Source: Liopterus haemorrhoidalis (Eukaryota > Arthropoda > Insecta > Coleoptera > Dytiscidae). Taken from it: a stretch of DNA of 64,000 nt. The notes below the pieces were generated by a model, which was not told the DNA's origin, ran no database searches, and worked only from the letters and a program-made list of their open reading frames with translations. The position numbers and the translations under genes were made by a program. The stretch spans positions 436,501 to 500,500 of the forward strand of contig OZ020618.1 in the NCBI GenBank assembly GCA_963971575.1. The letters run 5' to 3'. Positions 25,640 to 38,076 of this stretch are shown one piece after another. Each line of letters opens with the position of its first letter. Position 1 is the first letter of the stretch.

Positions 25640-27370
25640 AAAAAAGAAAACGAAAATGTTTTTCCTTCTTATAAGATATGTCTTATTTTTATTTCCTGCA
25701 CTTGGGCGCTAATTGCCTTACATCCTCTACACAAAGTCAACAAAGTTTCGTCAAAAGGTATATAACAAATATCAACATTGATAAAACTTAGCGCCAATTT
25801 TTGAATTATTGTTCATATACTGCCATCTATGACTAAAATTTACAAGTTATTAGTTTAGATTTCGATTCATAGATGGCATATAAATGCAAATATTACAAAA
25901 ACCGCGAAATTCAAATTTAATTAATTAACAAAATTTAATAATGAAATTGGACGCTAATTTTTAATAGTAATCGTTTATGCAATACAACCTTCCAAATTCA
26001 ATAACTTAAGCCTTTTTTTTTTATTTAAGCGGAACTAGATTTTGACTTCTAGTAACTTTTACCGATTAAGTGAGGTATTTATTCATTTACTCAACTTCAG
26101 ACCATTAAAAGAGAGGTCATGATAACTTGGGAAAATGAAAATCCCAGTTAGTTCCGCTTAAACGTGTGGAATAGCCTATAGAAACTAATATTATAAATTA
26201 TTAGTCCAGGTGGCATTTACAGATGGCATCTAAATGCGAAACTATAACGAAAAACACTAAATTTAAATTACTTTTAATTTAAAAATTAATATTCGCGACT
26301 GAAACTAACGTTGGCGGCGCTGCGTACAACAGCTGAGGCGGACGAGAAGCGTATATGTCAGAAGTTTTTTCTTAATATTTATCTGTTCAAACAATATTTC
26401 GGCAAAAAAGCACTATATTTAAGTCACTATATTTTAAAATACTTCTTAATTCACATAAACTGCAGCCAACACGCTACAAATATTATCCAAATATACGCTT
26501 CTGTTTAATTTAGCCAGTCACCACCAGATGTCTCACTGTTATTTGCAGTCGCGAATAGCGTTTTAAATGCAATTTTAAATAACCTCATTCGTGCCAATTT
26601 TTAAAATCTTCTTTTTAATTCTCTGTAATGTGCTGCCACCTATATTTTAGTAGGTATCATGGTTTCAAACCACCTGTAATTATTAGTTCAGCTATTGATT
26701 CATAGATGGCACACAAATGCAAATATTTAGTAAAAGGCGCTAAATTCAAATTAATTTTTAATAAATTTATAGTTTAAACAAATTATAAGCAATATAAATT
26801 TATTAATTTTAGAGTTTTAAAAGAATTATAGTAGTCTTAATAAATATTTCTTTTTGTTTCAGTATGTGCGCTACTAAGGACTTTTTCAGGAGTTTATGAA
26901 GTGCAAGGAGTCTCTGAAAGGATACAAAGTAGGTAATAAAATGTTTTAAATGTATCTAATTTTAAGCTTTGAGCAGTGGTTGCTCAGTGCGGTATGTTTG
27001 ATGTGATTCATTTGAGTTGAGTGAGGTCGTTAAATATTGTTGGTCGATTGTAAAATGTGCAGGACACAGGAAGCGGACTTCTTTACAGTTGTTTTGTTCT
27101 CGGCTGCGGTTTTGCTCTTAAAACAAGACACCACTCATTTTATAGGAAGCTGGGCCCACCTACCGAGACTTCAATATAGAACATCATATTTTCAACAGCG
27201 AATAATTTCTACAAATAGTACCTACACTGCACTATTTTTAGAACAACAATGGAATGGATCAACTGCTAATCTAGGACACGCAATTTTAAGATATTTAATT
27301 CAGATTCAATTAAATTACCAACATAAAAAATGTTTGCAATTTAAATAAAAATATTAGAATGTTTAAAAAA
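25640..27370. other. Intergenic region downstream of RpS5
   Basis: Holds three diverged copies of a module of about 110 bp (25805-25935, 26181-26285, 26668-26765), a family B relative at about 25998-26178, and an exon-like block at 26863-26930 framed by TTTGTTTCAG and GTAGGTAAT. The last has no useful frame (MCATKDFFRSL then stop) and could be an alternative terminal exon or chance. Confidence 0.45.
25805..26765. repeat. Three spaced copies of a module containing ATAGATGGC / CAGATGGC
   Basis: Each module reads roughly TTATTAGT...GATGGCA-xx-TAAATGC...AAATTCAAATTAA at 25805-25935, 26181-26285 and 26668-26765, with a family B relative between the first two. They are diverged and could be old insertions or a local dispersed duplication. 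Confidence 0.5.
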
Positions 27371-27756
27371 TTTCGGGCAGGGTAATGGCGGGGACCAGAG
27401 GCGTACCGAAATGAAATGGCGCCCAGGGCAAGAAAAAGAGAGACGAATCAATGTTATAAAAAAAGAAACAGAATCCACTGATAAAAAAAGGGAAAAAAAT
27501 AAATAAATAAAACGGATACAGAAAAGGAAACCGCAGTTAAGTGATAATAATAATAAATCATTTAATTATTAGCATTTTGATGACAAAAAAATCGGTTGAA
27601 AGTGATGACAAAAAAGGCTTCCGTAACAATGGCGGTACTAGCTCTAAAAATCTGGAGGGGCCAGGACATATTTGAGTAAAATCTGGGGGAGGGTGAGGGC
27701 AGGAAATATTTGAGTAAAATCTGGGGGGGGGGCAAGAAATATTTGAGGAGAGCATC

Positions 27757-28340
27757 ATTTTTAGGGTTTTTTAGGTATGACAAAAATACCCTTATACCGT
27801 TATTTTATCGTCTGTCTGTCGGTCTGTCTGTCTGTCTGTCTGTTCGGTAAAAATTGTAGCCAAACGGCTGAACCTAGAGAGTTGAAATTTGGCATGCTTA
27901 TACAACTCTTTGACCCGCTCATAGGAAAAATATTAAAACATCTAAAAAACATATCCCCCTAAAAATATAAACAAATATTTGCTAATCGAAAAAAATATAT
28001 TTTTTTTTAATTCTGAGTAGCGTACCAAATGAAAGCCCTTAGTCAGTGGCGGATTAAGAGTTCGTTGGGCCTTTGAAAATTACGGGCCCAAGACAATTTT
28101 CTTTTTTGTCTTTCACTCCGCCACTGTCCTTAGTACATGGATTAACGTTCAAAATTTTATTTTTGCAAAATAAATTATTTTGAGGCGATTTTTGCCAAAA
28201 TTGTGCAAAAAAAAATTCTTTTTGCATCCCAAATAATCATCATTCACTTACTAAAACCTGCGAAACGCTAAAATGTGTGAAAATTCACTCTTCACATCAA
28301 TTTTTGGTTAAAATTTACGAAAATACATTGTAATTTTCAA
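27757..28340 (+). repeat. Family D repeat, 5' part, with nested hAT MITE
   Basis: Begins TTTTTTAGGTATGACAAAAA, followed by a GTCTGTCTGT tract at 27811-27841 and TGGCATGCTTATACAACTC. The copy at 45647 shares this order. An 83-bp hAT MITE at 28044-28126 interrupts it. Confidence 0.7.
28044..28126. mobile_element. Short hAT-type MITE with verifiable empty site
   Basis: CAGTGGCGGA and TCCGCCACTG ends, 83 bp. Flanks are CCCTTAGT and TCCTTAGT. The paralogous family D copy has a single CCCTTAGT at 45911-45918 and no insert, so the duplication is read directly from the sequence. Confidence 0.85.
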
Positions 28341-29026
28341 AATTTGATATTTGACTTTTTTTTTAAATCAACTATAAAATGTAATGATGTAATTTTGAGG
28401 ATGTAATTTTGAGGTCTTATATTTTCCAATCTTATTTCTCTATGTCGTATATTTTGAAATCTTTTGAAAATGGATTTTTGAAAATAATTTCGCAACAAAA
28501 GACATGTTTAATTCTTCAAAGACGACTACAAAGATCCGAGTGATTATACAAAGATCAAACCCGGAGTGTTGCGGGCACTTTCCATTGCTATATATAACGA
28601 TGGCAGGCGTCTGGACGGCTGCGTCGCGGCGCAGGGCGCAGGAGGTAACGAGGTGCTGATGACACCACTCAGACGCCGCGACGACGCATGATATGGCGTC
28701 CCATATACCATCGATTAATTCGTAATGCTGATACAACAAAAAAATTATATCTAAAATTACTTTTTTATTTTTAATTCAAAGAAAATAAAAAAAAAAACGG
28801 TTATTTCCTGAATATTCTAGAAAATGAAAAATGTAGTCACATTAGCAGAGTATCACACAAGGAATACGGTTAGAAATGGGAGTTTACTCGTGTCGATTTT
28901 AAGATTTTTGCGAATATTTAGCAACAGAAAAATATTTCGAAAAAAATTATTTAACCAAAGTTGCTATAAAATCAATAACTAATAACTTTTATTTGGGACA
29001 TTTTTTGATAAAACGAAAAATATACA

Positions 29027-29946
29027 GGGTGTTTGTTTGAAACGGGGCACCCCGAAAATCTCTTTTATTTATAAAGATACAAAAAATCTTCAGAACAAAA
29101 GTTAAACTAGACAAAAAGGCCCATCTAAAGGTTACTATAAGAATTCTGAGGCACTTCCGGTTGCACCGAAAATGATGTCAACTTTTGATCTAGCATAGGG
29201 AATCGATAATTTTATATTTTTTTCCTAAAAGTACATTAAATTAGCTTTACAATGACACCAAAAAGTCATATTTTTATGTTAACCATTTTAAAATGGCGAA
29301 TATTTATTTACAAAATAATAATCAACATAAGTTTTACAAAGTTGAACGTAGCAAGATTTGAAAACAATAAAATTTTTAGAAGAAAGGGTTAGAAGTGCAA
29401 TCCGGGATATCCAAGAGTGTACTCTTATACGATGGAAGAGTTTTTATTAAGAATGAGAAAATGTGTGGACAATAATGCTGGTTTGATCGAACATTTGTAA
29501 TTTTTTTTTTTTTTTAAATAATTGTAAAAGGTAATAGTTTTTTTTCTAAATAGTGAAATAGTTTATTTTAGAGATATTTTGTTTCTTTATTTATTGTTTT
29601 CAAAGCTTGCTACGTTCAAATTTGTAAAACTTATGTTGATTATTATTTTGTAAATAAATATTCGCCATTTTGAAATGGTTAACATAAAAATATGACTTTT
29701 TGGTGTCATTGTAAAGCTAATTTAATGTACTTTTAGGAAAAAAATATAAAATTATCGATTCCCTATGCTAGATCAAAAGTTGACACCATTTCCGGTGAAA
29801 CCGGAAGTGCCTCAGAATTCTTATAGTAACCTTTAGATGGGCCTTTTTGTCTAGTTTAACTTTTGTTCTGAAGATTTTTTGTATCTTTACAAATAAAGGA
29901 AATTTTCGGGGTGCCCCGTTTCAAACAAACACCCTGTATATATTTG
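29027..29946. mobile_element. Foldback element family E, copy 1, with transposase C-terminal remnant
   Basis: Ends TACAGGGTGTTTGTTTGAAA and its complement with TA at both sides; arms of about 315 bp are nearly perfect inverted repeats. In the centre a plus-strand frame (29432-29500) reads MEEFLLRMRKCVDNNAG then LIEHL and stop, resembling the extreme C-terminus of IS630/Tc1-type transposases of arthropods. It is inserted in a family C fragment (28860-29027). A partial copy is at 59436-60092. Confidence 0.7.
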
Positions 29947-30336
29947 TTTCGTTTATTTTACACGTTACAAGTAAAAATGTGCAAAATGCGAAAGAGCAAA
30001 TATGATTTTAGTTTAGTATGTTGAATATGTTTGGTACATGTCAAATTTATGATTTTCGCGAGATAAGTTAATGTTTCTAGTACGTTTTAAGTTAGATAAG
30101 TATTTGAGTTATGGGGCAGGCAGGCTGTAGGCTACGGGCTGTGGGTTAAGTGGCCAGACACTTGTGACTCGGCTGACGTACGGCATACACTCCCCGATGA
30201 CGGCTTTATAGCCCCGTGGTATTTCTATCGCCCCAGCTCTTCTACATCACATATATGACACACACAAAAAACATTAAAAATAAAATTAACAAGAAAAAGT
30301 TAATTAAAAAGAAAATAATTTTTAGGATTTTGTAAT

Positions 30337-30950
30337 ACCTTTCCACACTAGATCTTTAAGATCGGATGTTAAAGTGAATGTATCTTTAAACGCTAATGTG
30401 AAATCGTACGGCCTCGTCTAAACACGACCGATGTTTAAGACAGAGATCTGCGTCTTAAACTTTGTCCGCATTGCCAACTTAATTCCCATTATAAAAAAAT
30501 ACTCCTTGAATTTGTGCTGTCAACATTTTATATTATCATAAACAAGAATACTGTATTATATCGACGTTATAAGAAGTTTATACTTATTGTTATAATAAAA
30601 TTATTTATTTTAATAATGTGTTTAATAAAATACAGAGCTACAATAATTGAGATAAAATGTATCGACTTACATGTTAATACAGGAGTAATATATTCTTTAT
30701 TGTAGTGCCTTTATTGTAGTGCCTTTATTGTAGAATGAAATGAAATATCCTTAATTATTTATAATAATTCAAAATGTGCGTCTGCGCAGACAGTTCAAAA
30801 CTGGTAATTTCATGACGGTAACTTAAGGACAAAATTACTGTAGCTGATGACAGCACCAGAGATTTAAACATCAAGTGTGAAAGCATACCGATCTTAAACA
30901 TCGGTGAACTTTAAGTTCACTCGTCTTAAAGATCTAATGTGAAAAGGGTA
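30337..30950 (+). mobile_element. PIF/Harbinger-like MITE family F, copy 1
   Basis: Ends TACCTTTCCACACTAGATC and GATCTAATGTGAAAAGGGTA are inverted repeats of about 25 bp and continue inward. The flanks are a perfect TAA (30334-30336 and 30951-30953), the 3-bp TWA duplication typical of PIF/Harbinger. Differs from copy 2 by a threefold repeat of TTTATTGTAGTGCC at about 30698-30733. No transposase. Confidence 0.85.
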
Positions 30951-31229
30951 TAAGTATGACTAAGAAACTCTTATACCGTCTCTCTTGTGCAGAGGTGTAA
31001 CTAGAAATTTATCCCCGTAAGCAAAATATGTAAAAAGGAGGACGGGGGATTAGAAAATCATAAGGTGGCCCCTTCAACCCCGGTAATCGCCAGGTCCAAT
31101 ACCCGCTGAACCCCCCCACTGTGCATATTTTCTTTGATCCGCATCAGTAGTGGCTCGAGGTAACTTCTGATTGAGGTGCTGCAACCAAAATTATAATTAA
31201 AATTTTTCGTAAACGTCTATAATGTTTAA

Positions 31230-31489
31230 GGCCCGGTCTTTCCACCTTCAGTTAAAGTCTCAGGTAACTATCTGACAGATAAGGTTATTTGTAACTTCAT
31301 CTGCTGAATAAATGTCAATACCAGTCAGTGAATCCAATACGTCAGTCTCATTATCCGTTAGATAACTATCCAATAGATACATTTGTATAGAAAGAAGGGA
31401 TGACATTTACTCAGCAGATGAAGTTATAAATAACCTTATCTGTCAGATAGTTAGCTGGGACTTTATCTGAAGGTGAAAAGACCGGGCCT
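31230..31489. mobile_element. Palindromic MITE, ends AGGCCCGGTCTTT
   Basis: AGGCCCGGTCTTTCCACCTTC pairs with GAAGGTGAAAAGACCGGGCCT. The inverted similarity continues through AGATAAGGTTATTTGTAACT and TCATCTGCTGA. About 260 bp, single copy in this window. Confidence 0.75.
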
Positions 31490-33279
31490 AAATTAATTTA
31501 ATATTAGGGTTGCTGCAGCTTTTATGTACCGAATGCTAAAGATCAGCATATAAGTCGTTATAGAAGGTTTTGGTGTGAATTGGAGTGTTGAAAATGTGGC
31601 ATTGTTTAAAAGTGTAGTTTTGGGTGAATGTTTGAAGGCAATTAGTCTAGTAATAGTTCAGTCTGTTTACATGTTCTATCGTTTACGATCGCCAACCTAG
31701 TTCATATGTTCGGCTCGGGCTGCGGATTGTAAACAAGCGGCGCTACTTAGCCCGGGGCCTCATCTTCAATCACTGTACACTGCACGCTACATCACAAACC
31801 AAAGGAAATATTACAAAACTCCACGACCGCCCAAACATTTTATTCTTATATATATCAGTTTTTTTATTTTTTCGGACTCATATTTGATTTCTACACGTTT
31901 CAGATGGGTATAATATCCCCAATATATCTATTTTGTCTGTTTGTCTGTATGTCTGGAAAAGTATGGGTTTTAATCGTTTAACGCATTTTGAGATAGACTT
32001 TTTTCTAATGGCATATTTGACATTATTTGTGAAAATAGTGAATTTAAAAAAAGCACAAGTCTTTGAAATCTTGAGGTCCTAATTGACTTGTAACCAAATT
32101 TTGAAACAAAAAAATTTTTTGAACATTTTTCATTTTTTTAATTTTTTTTTGAAAATTTTGATAAATCCTAACTAAAAAATAGTTAGGGATATAAATCTGC
32201 GGTTTGAATTTTTAAAATTCTAACACATTGTTAAGTCTAGAAAAAAAAATGGGCTTTAATAAACCAATTATTAAACTTTGTATGGGCGATAATCCAAAAC
32301 CCTTGAAAATGACCAAAAATCGAAAAAATCGTAAGGGGTAGACCTTAGAAATATCGTGATTTTTAAGCAAAAAATTTTTGTCTCCGATTTTATTGAAAAT
32401 TGGTACAAATATTTATTTTTGCTCATAGATCAACAAAATTTGGTCTATTTTGAAGTTTGAGCAAAAGTTTTGGAATTATAGGCAAAAAACTGATCCAATT
32501 CGGTTCTAACAAACTATGCAAGTATGAATTTTTTTAATATTTTTTTCATAATCCTCACCCTAAAATTAACTTAAAACTATATTTTGGCTAAAATCGGAGT
32601 CAAAAAAATATTTGATCATAATTTTAAGGATATATTTTTTTTATTTTTGTTGGAAAATTGGTATAAATTGGTAGATTTTTCAATAATCTTAATTTGTCAA
32701 ATTTGATCCAATTTTAAAAAATAACAAAGTTTTTGTTTGTCACTCCTTTATAAAATAATGATAACATATTTATTTCTAAACAAGTATGTTTACTTATTGC
32801 GACCTTTGAGAAGTTGTGCCACAGTTTACTTCCTGTTCCGTTTAACAAACTTACTAATCAGACTCGCCCACACGTGGTGTCGGATCAGCTAACGCCCGTG
32901 TTTTGCAAAATCATCACTTTTATACATTTTATCAACTGAGATAGAAGCAAGAATGAAGTGTGGACCTCCCGCATCGAACAAGATTACTTATTGTTTATTT
33001 TGCTAAAATCATTTGGTTCGTCTGTTAGTCTGTTTGTTTATTTGTCCAAAGTAGAATACCACATGATACGTAGCTAAGGATCTTTTATTTAAGGACAAAT
33101 TAAGGATTAATATGGAGTGATTTATAAATTTTTCATCTTCGCATGGACGTATCTCAAAAACGAAATACGTTAAAGACCTGCGGTTGAAGTTTTTGCAATC
33201 TTGAGGTCCTAAATTAACTTTTAACCAAAAATGAAAACATTTTTTTTTTATTATAGGCAAAAAACTGATCCAAATCCAA

Positions 33280-33970
33280 GAATTTTTGATCAGATTATGT
33301 TTTCGGAAAATAACGCATTTTTTGTGTTTTTTTGGTTGATTGAAAAGTTATAGTTACGTAACACACTATATTGGAAGGCATATCCTGGTCTAATGGTTAG
33401 CTTGCTCGCTTGCTACGTAGCAAAGTAGGGTTCGCTCCCGGGCAGAGGAGACGATTTTATTTTTTTTTCTTTTTTCCCATTTTTATTTTGTTTAAATTAT
33501 TTTGTCAAAATTCTAGTTATATTTCGGCAAATGTTGCATTTAATTTTTAAAAGCGTAAATTTAATAACCAGTTGTAGTTGTTGGAATTATATTTTCATTC
33601 TGTGTGTCATGTATACGAAACCAGAGAGGCGGAGCACATGACTTAAAACAACCAATGGGAGCCATAGGCGCAATTTTCAAAATCTTAATGAACCTTGCTA
33701 TATAAAAAAAAAAAAAATACTGCACATATTTAGAAACCTAAATAATGGTATTACGCATTCGAATTAAAATGGACAAAAACATATTTTAACATAAATTTTG
33801 TTTTTAAAGCTCTTAGATTAACAGACCATAAATTATTTATTAATATCGTTCATTTTTCCGTGATTACTACAGAGCAAAATTTGTCCTACACACTTAGCAT
33901 TGCGCCTTCACTTATTATATACATGCGAAACCCTGAAGTGTGTGAAAATTCACACTTCACATCAATTTTT
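33280..33970 (+). repeat. Family D 3' part with tRNA-like segment, copy at 33 kb
   Basis: GATCAGATTATGTTTTCGG, then a tRNA-like segment at about 33383-33455 with box A TGGTCTAATGGTTAGC and box B GGTTCGCTCCC, then CCAATGGGAGCCATAGGCGC and AGTGTGTGAAAATTCACAC at the end. The tRNA-like part cannot fold fully, so I do not call a tRNA gene. Confidence 0.6.
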
Positions 33971-35071
33971 TGCTACGTTATCAGTATCACCTTTCTTTAG
34001 CATCCTATTAAGTCATGGTTAAATTTAAAATTAGAATAATTAAATAACTGGTTTGAACTGATAAAATTTCAGTATAAGTACTGTTCCGGTTAGAAATGTT
34101 TCCTAAACCGCAAGTTTTCATCACCCCTTTTACGTAGTTGTAAGTGTTTATATCAGTTATCATTTTGAAGAAAAGTTGAATTCATTCAAAGAAAATAGTA
34201 AGCGTTCGTCATGCATCGCCAGGCTGGATGATGATGATGATTGTGATTGTGATTGTGATTAGTGACCACACGCTGCTGCTGATAGTGGTTTTGTGTTGTT
34301 TAGGAAATTGTTAAAAATAACCGCTGATGAAATGTTTGTTTACTTTTATAATTCCACACTTTTCCCTTTGATTAGGGTTTTTATATCTTATCATAATTAT
34401 ATTCATCTTAAATTGACTGCTAGGACGAAAATAGAAATTATGTAAACCGCATATTTCCCTACACTGCATTCGAATAACTTATACGAAGGTTGAAATTTAT
34501 ATTTCGAGATTTAAGATCAAAAACAATTATTTATCAACAAAAGTGGCTTTACTCTTTTTCAAAATATTCTCCATGAAGATCAATTGAGAACTGACACGCT
34601 CGGATACGCAATCTGGTGGTCAAATATTGTACTACGCGACTGTAGTACTGTTTGAAATTATTATATATTTACTAGTGTTGATTTTTTGTTTGAATGTCGA
34701 TAGATACATTTTCATAAAATGTACTGTGCTTAAATTAACCTGTTCCCTGTTAGCATATTCACAGCTGAATACTAGACAATTCAGCCATATTGCCTTGTGT
34801 TACAGCGCCGCCAACGGTAATGTCACTTCTCGATACACTTTTGCAAGCGTTTGAACCAATTTTCGAACTTTTTCCACTCCGATTGAGGCAACTTCTTCTG
34901 CGATTGTCAAATTATGTGGGATTCAACGCGAACAAATCCTTTTTTGACGGCTAAATGTTCATGTATTAGTGAATATATGCTGGTCCCACTAATGCCCAAG
35001 GATACCTCAATCTCACGATAAGTCACATGACGATCTTGCAGTATCAGTTCACGCACAGCATCAATAGGTCT

Positions 35072-36170
35072 GTTCGTTTGTCTGCTTAGATCACAATATA
35101 GCAAGTCTAGTAACATTTTAGGCGTTCGTTTGTGTAGGAATAGTTGATATAATAGTGTTCGTTTGTCCAGAGCAACTTACGCTAGATCACGTCGAGCAAG
35201 CTAAACTTGCTCGGTCTCAAGAGGTGGAGCAAGTAGAGTAGAGCAAGAAATATAACCTCTAAATAAAAAAGTTTTTTGACAAGTGTAAAGCGTGTTCTAC
35301 ATTATACTTTATTCATCAATTTTCTAAACTTTTTTCTTTGAACTAGAAGTTGTCAAAGTTTTAATACAATTTATTTTTCAATTTTTTGGTAGAGAATGAA
35401 ATTCTTACACGTGTTTCAGTTCATTTAAAGTACCAACATAAAAATATAATTCATATCTTGTCAAATGTTTATAACCTAGCTATTAGATTTGTAAAATTAC
35501 TGATTTACGTACAAAACACAATTTATATATTCGCTTATTCAAACCAATGATCAACAAAACACTATTAAACACGTGGTAATACAAAATATTTACAAGCGTA
35601 ATTTTAATGTTGGTACTATTGTTAAAACTGTCTACTGCGCATGCACCGAGTTCCAAGTTGGATGTGTTTTCAAGAATAGTTGGATCAAATCTAGTTTTGA
35701 ATAAAGTTGACCTTGACTACATACCGTGTACTACACTGTACAATTTCACTGATTTATTTCTAGTACAAGTTCTAGTCAAAGAAATAAGTATGAAAATTTG
35801 ATGAGAATTGTATAATGTAGAACACGCTTTATAACCATACCAAATACTTATCATTAAAGGTTTTTATGCAATATTCTAAATAATTATTACATTTTAGATA
35901 GATGTGATTAGTGAACAAATAAAAAAATAATCAATAAATACAACAAATATACTGGTCTTCTTTTTAGATAGTATTACTACGAAATTGCAGTAGGAAATGT
36001 TTCGTTGGAGAACAACGCATTAACAAAAATAAACGGCAGTTTTTTTTTTTTTTTTGACAATTAGCCATTCGTTTGTGAAGATCGGACAGCACAGCTCAAA
36101 ACTTGCTCTTGCAGTCACATGGTCATGATCTAACTGCTCGACTTAAGCAATCTAGATCACACAAACGAAC
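35072..36170. mobile_element. Nonautonomous element inserted in the mariner gene (hAT-like)
   Basis: Ends GTTCGTTTGT and ACAAACGAAC (10 bp). Related GTTCGTTTGT motifs recur inside the left end at about 35124 and 35157 and, degenerate, at about 36069. GAGCAAG/CTTGCTC motifs are also repeated, as in hAT subterminal regions. The flanking octamers ATAGGTCT and ATACCTTT agree at 5 of 8 positions. The ends fall exactly between VVPENK and IDAVREL of the mariner frame. It carries another MITE at 35286-35831. Confidence 0.6.
35286..35831. mobile_element. MITE with about 60-bp inverted ends, nested third level
   Basis: TAAAGCGTGTTCTACATTAT (35286) pairs with ATAATGTAGAACACGCTTTA (ending 35831), and inverted similarity runs to CTTTGAACTAG and CTAGTCAAAG. 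It sits inside the element at 35072-36170. Confidence 0.8.
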
Positions 36171-37476
36171 ATACCTTTGTTTTCCGGAACAACAATTTTG
36201 GACGACCTTCACGAAATTCGTCCTTAAGCGAAGTACAGCCACGATTGAAGTCGGCAAACCATCGATAAACAGTAGTCCTTGATGGTGCTTCATCGCCAAA
36301 AGTCGAATTAAGTTCATCGATGCACTGTTGTTGGTTTAATCCATTTCGAAAGTAGTAAAAATAATCAATCGAAATTGTTCATGATTAAATTTCATTTTTA
36401 GCCGAGATGATTTCTTTTTAAGTTACTGTATATAGCTTTCGTACGTCAAAACGTTCTAAATACGTATGCCATCAAAAATGCCAAATTTTACGATAGAAAC
36501 CAATACTAAATGTTGAATAAACTACTCTTTAGCGAGACGTTATCCGACGGCCTAGTTATGGTATCCATAGTTTATCCCTAAACAACTAAAATCTCGTAAT
36601 TTTTAAATATGTAAACAGTTGTGACATGTGTCGGATAATGGGAAGACTGTGAGGGGGGATGCCCCCTCCACACCGCACCCCCCGCACACAGGGGTGTCAA
36701 CTGATAAAGTTTATGGCGAGTTTTTAGTCTTGTAGGACATGTGTTAGATTTACGAGTTGCTGAATGATAAACAAGATAATTCTATACATTTTGGGATAAA
36801 CGGTTTTTTAACTTTACCCTTTTCAAACTAAACTGTTCCTAGAAGAGATAAAAACGAGAGTAAATTTATTTTTTAAATCTTTTGATCATTTTGTTTGGTA
36901 AAACTCCATTTCAATCGATAAAAATATAATATATAATAAATATTATGGAATATACATTTATAAAATATAAAAAAAAAAACAAAATGAGAAGAAATTAAAA
37001 AAAAAAAAAAAAACGGGATGCAAAGACAAATTCTCGACAATAGAACCAGTGGCGCAGGCGGTGGGATTTGGGGTTAGAACCTCCCATGAAGCTGGATTTT
37101 TTATTACTTCGATGCATTTTCCTTGTTTTGTCATTACTTCCATACGTCTCATTTTATAACCCTCCCCCCTCATGAAACTATTTTTGCGTCACTAAATAGA
37201 ACTTTTGTTATTTTTTTAAAAAACAAAAACTATTTTTTTTAATAATTTAAAAAAAGACATTAAAAATGAGGAATTGGAAAAGACTTTTTGATCTTTAATA
37301 TATTTCATCTCCTGCAATATAAACATTTACCTACACTCATACATAACTTATTTTATATATATTTAATTTATATAATTTTCTTTACTAATCTTCTTCATTT
37401 TCTATTATATCTAAAAATTACACTTAAAATCAAATGTCCGCCATTTTTATCTTCATAAGAACTAAGTTATTACTTA

Positions 37477-38076
37477 TACCCTTTTCACACTAGATCTTTA
37501 AGACGAGTGAACTTAAAGTTCACCGATGTTTACCATCGGTATGCTTTCACACTTGATGTTTAAATCTCCGGTGCTGTCATCAGCTACAGTAATTTTGTCC
37601 TTAAGTTACCGTCATGAAATTACCAGTTTTGAACTGTCGGCACAGACGCACATTTTGAATTATTATAAACAAATATAGATATTTCATTTCATTCTATAAT
37701 AAAGACACTACAATAAAGAATATATACACCTGTATTAACATGTAAGTCGATACATTTTATCTCAATTATTGTAGCTCTGTATTTTATTAAACACATTATT
37801 AAAATAAATAATTTTATTATAACAATAAGTATAAACTTCTTATAACGTCGATATAATACAGTATTCTTGTTTATGATAATATAAAATGTTGACAGCACAA
37901 ATTCAAGGAGTATTTTTTTATAATAGAAATTAAGTTGGCAATGCGGCGAAGTTTAAGACGCAGATCTCTGTCTTAAACATCGCTTGTGTTTAAACGAGGC
38001 CGTACGGTTTCACATTAACGTTTAAAGATACATTCACTTTAACATCCGATCTTAAAGATCTAGTGTGAAAAGGGTA
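37477..38076 (-). mobile_element. PIF/Harbinger-like MITE family F, copy 2
   Basis: Same element as 30337-30950 in inverted orientation, with ends TACCCTTTTCACACTAGATC and GATCTAGTGTGAAAAGGGTA flanked by a perfect TTA duplication (37474-37476 and 38077-38079). Confidence 0.88.

Larger units (their letters stand above)
34840..36395 (-). pseudogene. mariner transposase N-terminal remnant, split by an insertion
   Basis: On the minus strand the first part (36395 down to 36179) starts MKFNHEQFR and includes GDEAPSRTTVYRWFADFN and, after frame changes, GRPKIVVPENK. The second part (35060 to 34907) reads IDAVRELILQDRHVTYREIE then VSLGISGTSIYSLIHEHL. These are the two helix-turn-helix regions of mariner transposases. 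Frameshifts, the 35072-36170 insertion and loss of the DDE catalytic domain make it dead. Confidence 0.75.

Noticed and set aside
27037..27348. 103-codon frame downstream of RpS5
   Set aside because: It does not begin with ATG, and I recognise no family; it may be chance.
30514..30705. 63-codon open frame also present at 37689-37898
   Set aside because: Its repetition only reflects two near-identical MITE copies; it is AT-rich, hydrophobic by composition, and has no recognisable domain.
33383..33455. Possible tRNA gene with box B GGTTCGCTCCC
   Set aside because: It cannot form a full cloverleaf, and the same segment recurs at a fixed place within family D.
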